DNA from: Patiria pectinifera
Taxonomy: Eukaryota > Echinodermata > Asteroidea > Valvatida > Asterinidae
Assembly (NCBI GenBank): GCA_029964075.1
Contig: CM057141.1
Span: 15,624,001 to 15,688,000 of the forward strand
Direction: 5' to 3'
Length of the DNA: 64,000 nt
In this document: positions 61,852-64,000 of the stretch, piece by piece
Position numbering within the stretch: the stretch's first letter is position 1
Layout: the number at the start of each line of letters is the position of its first letter
Translations under genes and position numbers: made by a program
The notes under the pieces: generated by a model
Told to the model about the DNA's origin: nothing
Database searches by the model: none
What the model saw: the letters and a program-made list of their open reading frames with translations, nothing else

Positions 61852-62218
61852 GTGAGTTTGGTAAAAGGGTTACAAAATGTGGCTGGTTATCGCGAACGAG
61901 AAATAATGTTTCATGGTTGGGTAAAGCGCTTTGGCTACTTTGATTCCGTGCAAAGGTCATAAATCAGTCACAATCTGTTGCTTTGAATTTAAACACTGCG
62001 CCCCCATGTACTGCAAAAACTAGAAATTCGTCTCATTAATTTGTGTCATTTTTTCCCCCCGGGCGGCATCCCCCCCCCCCCCATCAAGCAAAACCAAATG
62101 CTTATGTCTTTGCTGCTATAGCACTATCTCACACCAAGCTTTGAATTTCGCACCTCGGTCCACACCCTTCCATGCAGTCGTATCATTGTTGCGGCTGCCA
62201 CTAGAAAAAGAGAAATAG

Positions 62219-62231
62219 AGGTCAGAGGTCA
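62219..62231 (+). promoter_or_regulatory. Perfect DR1 element
   Basis: AGGTCA-G-AGGTCA, two consensus half-sites with one-base spacing, the HNF4/RXR DR1 arrangement. It lies in the loop of the large inverted repeat near the right edge, away from any recognised promoter. A chance match is possible. Confidence 0.35.
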
Positions 62232-62825
62232 CCCCATTGTCTTTAGGTTCTGAATTTATAACATGAGTGTAGAATAAAAGTTGCAATGCCGTTCTTTTTC
62301 ACTTATAGTATGGCAGGATTTAACAAATGCCTTGCGACGATAGGCGGCCAAAATGTACATGGTGGGGGGTTGAGTCCCCGCCCTCTCCGCGCTTTCCCGC
62401 CGCTCTTAAGCCTTTAGGCATTTAGTCTGACCTAAAACCACTCTTAAGTTATATTTTGTATATTTCATGAGTGTTAAGCCATCAATAGAAACTGGTTTCA
62501 CTTTCTCCTCTATCATTGCGTTGCAACGGTATCAGCAAAAATGAAAAGCTTTCACAGCCACGCCCACCCTCCGCGCTTTTCGGGCCGTTCTTATGTTATA
62601 TTTCCATAATCTACCAGTTCCAAGCTATCAAATGGTAGTGGTTTCGTTTTTGTTCTCAAAATTTTGATTATATGCAAAATTTGCCCTATTTGGCATGGCG
62701 CCAAAGGGCATTAGTCTGATGTAGCGAAACTTAAGACTGGCCATTCTGTGATCAGGGTCGTTGATACTATGCTTTAAGACAATCAGGGGATTTGTTCCCG
62801 AAATTTTGATTAAACACTATCCAGC

Positions 62826-63093
62826 TCTCCGTTTATATGTTCATCAACGGGTGCAGGCCTGCGAGACTTGTTCCCTTACCTTACAATTTTCCGGCATTTT
62901 TGATCCATTTCATCTTTAGTGGAGTCAGGGAACCAGACTACGTGAACATTTTTGCTTTTCGTGGTTTTCCCAGCATTTTCGAACACAAAACTTCAAACAT
63001 GTCGGTGTAACAATATTTGATCTATTATACTAACCCCCAAATAGTTCATTTCTGAAAATTACTACAAAAGCCAATGATGTACATTCCCTTTAA
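62826..63093 (-). mobile_element. TTAA-flanked miniature element, copy 4 (truncated)
   Basis: An inverted partial copy ending TGTACATTCCCTTTAA at 63093. It contains GTGGAGTCAGGGAACCAGAC. It has inserted into the right arm of the large inverted repeat. Confidence 0.7.
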
Positions 63094-64000
63094 CTAAGGT
63101 ATACAAAGTAATTGACCTGTCCCAGCTGGGGGCAACAGAGTTGCAAAATGCTCTTTCCACATCGGTCATTATTTTACTTTATTTTGACACCAGAATATGT
63201 GTAGTACATCTGTGAAGTCTACCCAACCTGTCAAAACGTTTTGCTATAATGGTCAGTTAAAGTAAGCACTCTGCATGCGCCCTCTGATGTACGTTAAACA
63301 TGCTCTATGTAATGGAAAAGTTAACATTTAAGCCTATACCTGTTTTGGTATTTGGACATTTTGTAACGAAGGTATGCCCTATTGCCATAAACATGCTGTC
63401 AAAATAACTGCATCAGAACAACTATCAGAGAAACTTGGCAGAATTGAATTAGTGTATTCCGACGATAGGAGCTAAAATGTACATGGGGAGGGGGGTTGCG
63501 GCCCCGCCCCCTCCGCGCTCTTCGCATCGCTCTTAAGTTAATTAGTCTGACCAAAAATCATTCTTAAGTTATATTTTCATGTTCCACGTGTGCCAAGGCA
63601 TCAATAAAATTGTTTCATTTTCCCATTTTTAATTTGACGTACATTTGCACAGCTTCTATTCGATCTGTTAGTCGGCACTCTGGTGCATGATTTTATGTGC
63701 ATGTACTTTTCAATTGGAAAAGTTAACATTTGGACATTTTGTGATGAAGGTATGCCACATTTTCATAAACCTGGTGTCAAAATAACCGCAAGGCATCTGA
63801 ACAACTGTCAAAGAAACTTGGCAGGATTTAAGAAATGCTTTGCGACGATAGGAGCCAAAATGTACACGGAGGGGGGTTGAGGCCCCTCCCCTTTCTAACT
63901 TTTCCCGCCGGCCCTCTTAAGTAATATTTTCATGTTCCACAAGTGCCAAGGCATCAATACAAACTGCTTTCATTTTCTCCCCTACCGTTGCGTTGCAACG

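Larger units (their letters stand above)
60295..64000. repeat. Large complex inverted repeat family, runs off the window
   Basis: The left arm (60295-61060) pairs with 62290-62825 and again with 63290-63625. A further copy occupies 63690-64000, in the same orientation as 63290. Shared landmarks are GCGTGGAGGGTGGGCGTGG, GATTGTCTTAAAGCA and CGACGATAGGAGC.AAAATGTAC. The copies are 80-95% alike by eye. The TTAA element copy 4 interrupts the right side. The 61070-62280 loop holds the candidate exon and a DR1. Confidence 0.8.

Overview
This window is eukaryotic, multi-intron animal DNA that is AT-rich and dense in repeats. The best-supported content is a complete seven-exon coding region for the nuclear receptor HNF4 (10006-36958, + strand) and a complete three-exon coding region for a FAM69/DIPK1-family secretory-pathway kinase-like protein (43498-47611, - strand). 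HNF4 with one DNA-binding-domain exon, together with tRNA-derived SINEs whose tails read GCGCTATATAA..TTATTATTA and abundant palindromic TACATGTA words, suggests an invertebrate deuterostome (echinoderm, hemichordate or lancelet). The sequence alone does not settle which.

Layout. 1-10 kb: a lone unidentified open exon on the minus strand (398-838), a 450-bp-period duplication, a 23-bp minisatellite, a 401-bp foldback element with a 7-bp target duplication and a 68-bp satellite array. 10-37 kb: HNF4, with an 18.8-kb first intron holding several miniature DNA transposons, then six downstream exons whose reading phases all match. Its introns carry tRNA-derived SINEs, an RTE-like retrotransposon end and a three-copy tandem repeat touching one splice acceptor. 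37-43 kb: the HNF4 3' flank, with a foldback element, an AT-rich 3' end and a cluster of nuclear-receptor half-sites including a perfect DR1. 43-48 kb: the DIPK1-like gene, with a pogo-like miniature element just upstream, a large palindrome beside a splice donor and TTAA-flanked miniature elements. 48-55 kb: nested inverted-repeat elements, including a well-delimited 910-bp hAT-type element and an unusual block with repeated GGTAAATCTGTCCCC-type motifs. 55-64 kb: GGTCA microsatellites, a 600-bp G-rich tract, the last exon of a discoidin (F5/8C) domain protein on the minus strand, a candidate exon on the plus strand and a large complex inverted repeat that runs off the window.

Nothing shows the genes acting in one pathway. 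HNF4 is a fatty-acid-binding transcription factor and DIPK1-type proteins sit in the ER membrane; they are neighbours, converging tail to tail. Most of the non-genic sequence is small non-autonomous DNA transposons and satellites. The least familiar structures are the nested 50.4-53 kb block, the 146-codon exon near the left edge and the half-site clusters near HNF4. No CRISPR array, rRNA or intact tRNA was seen.
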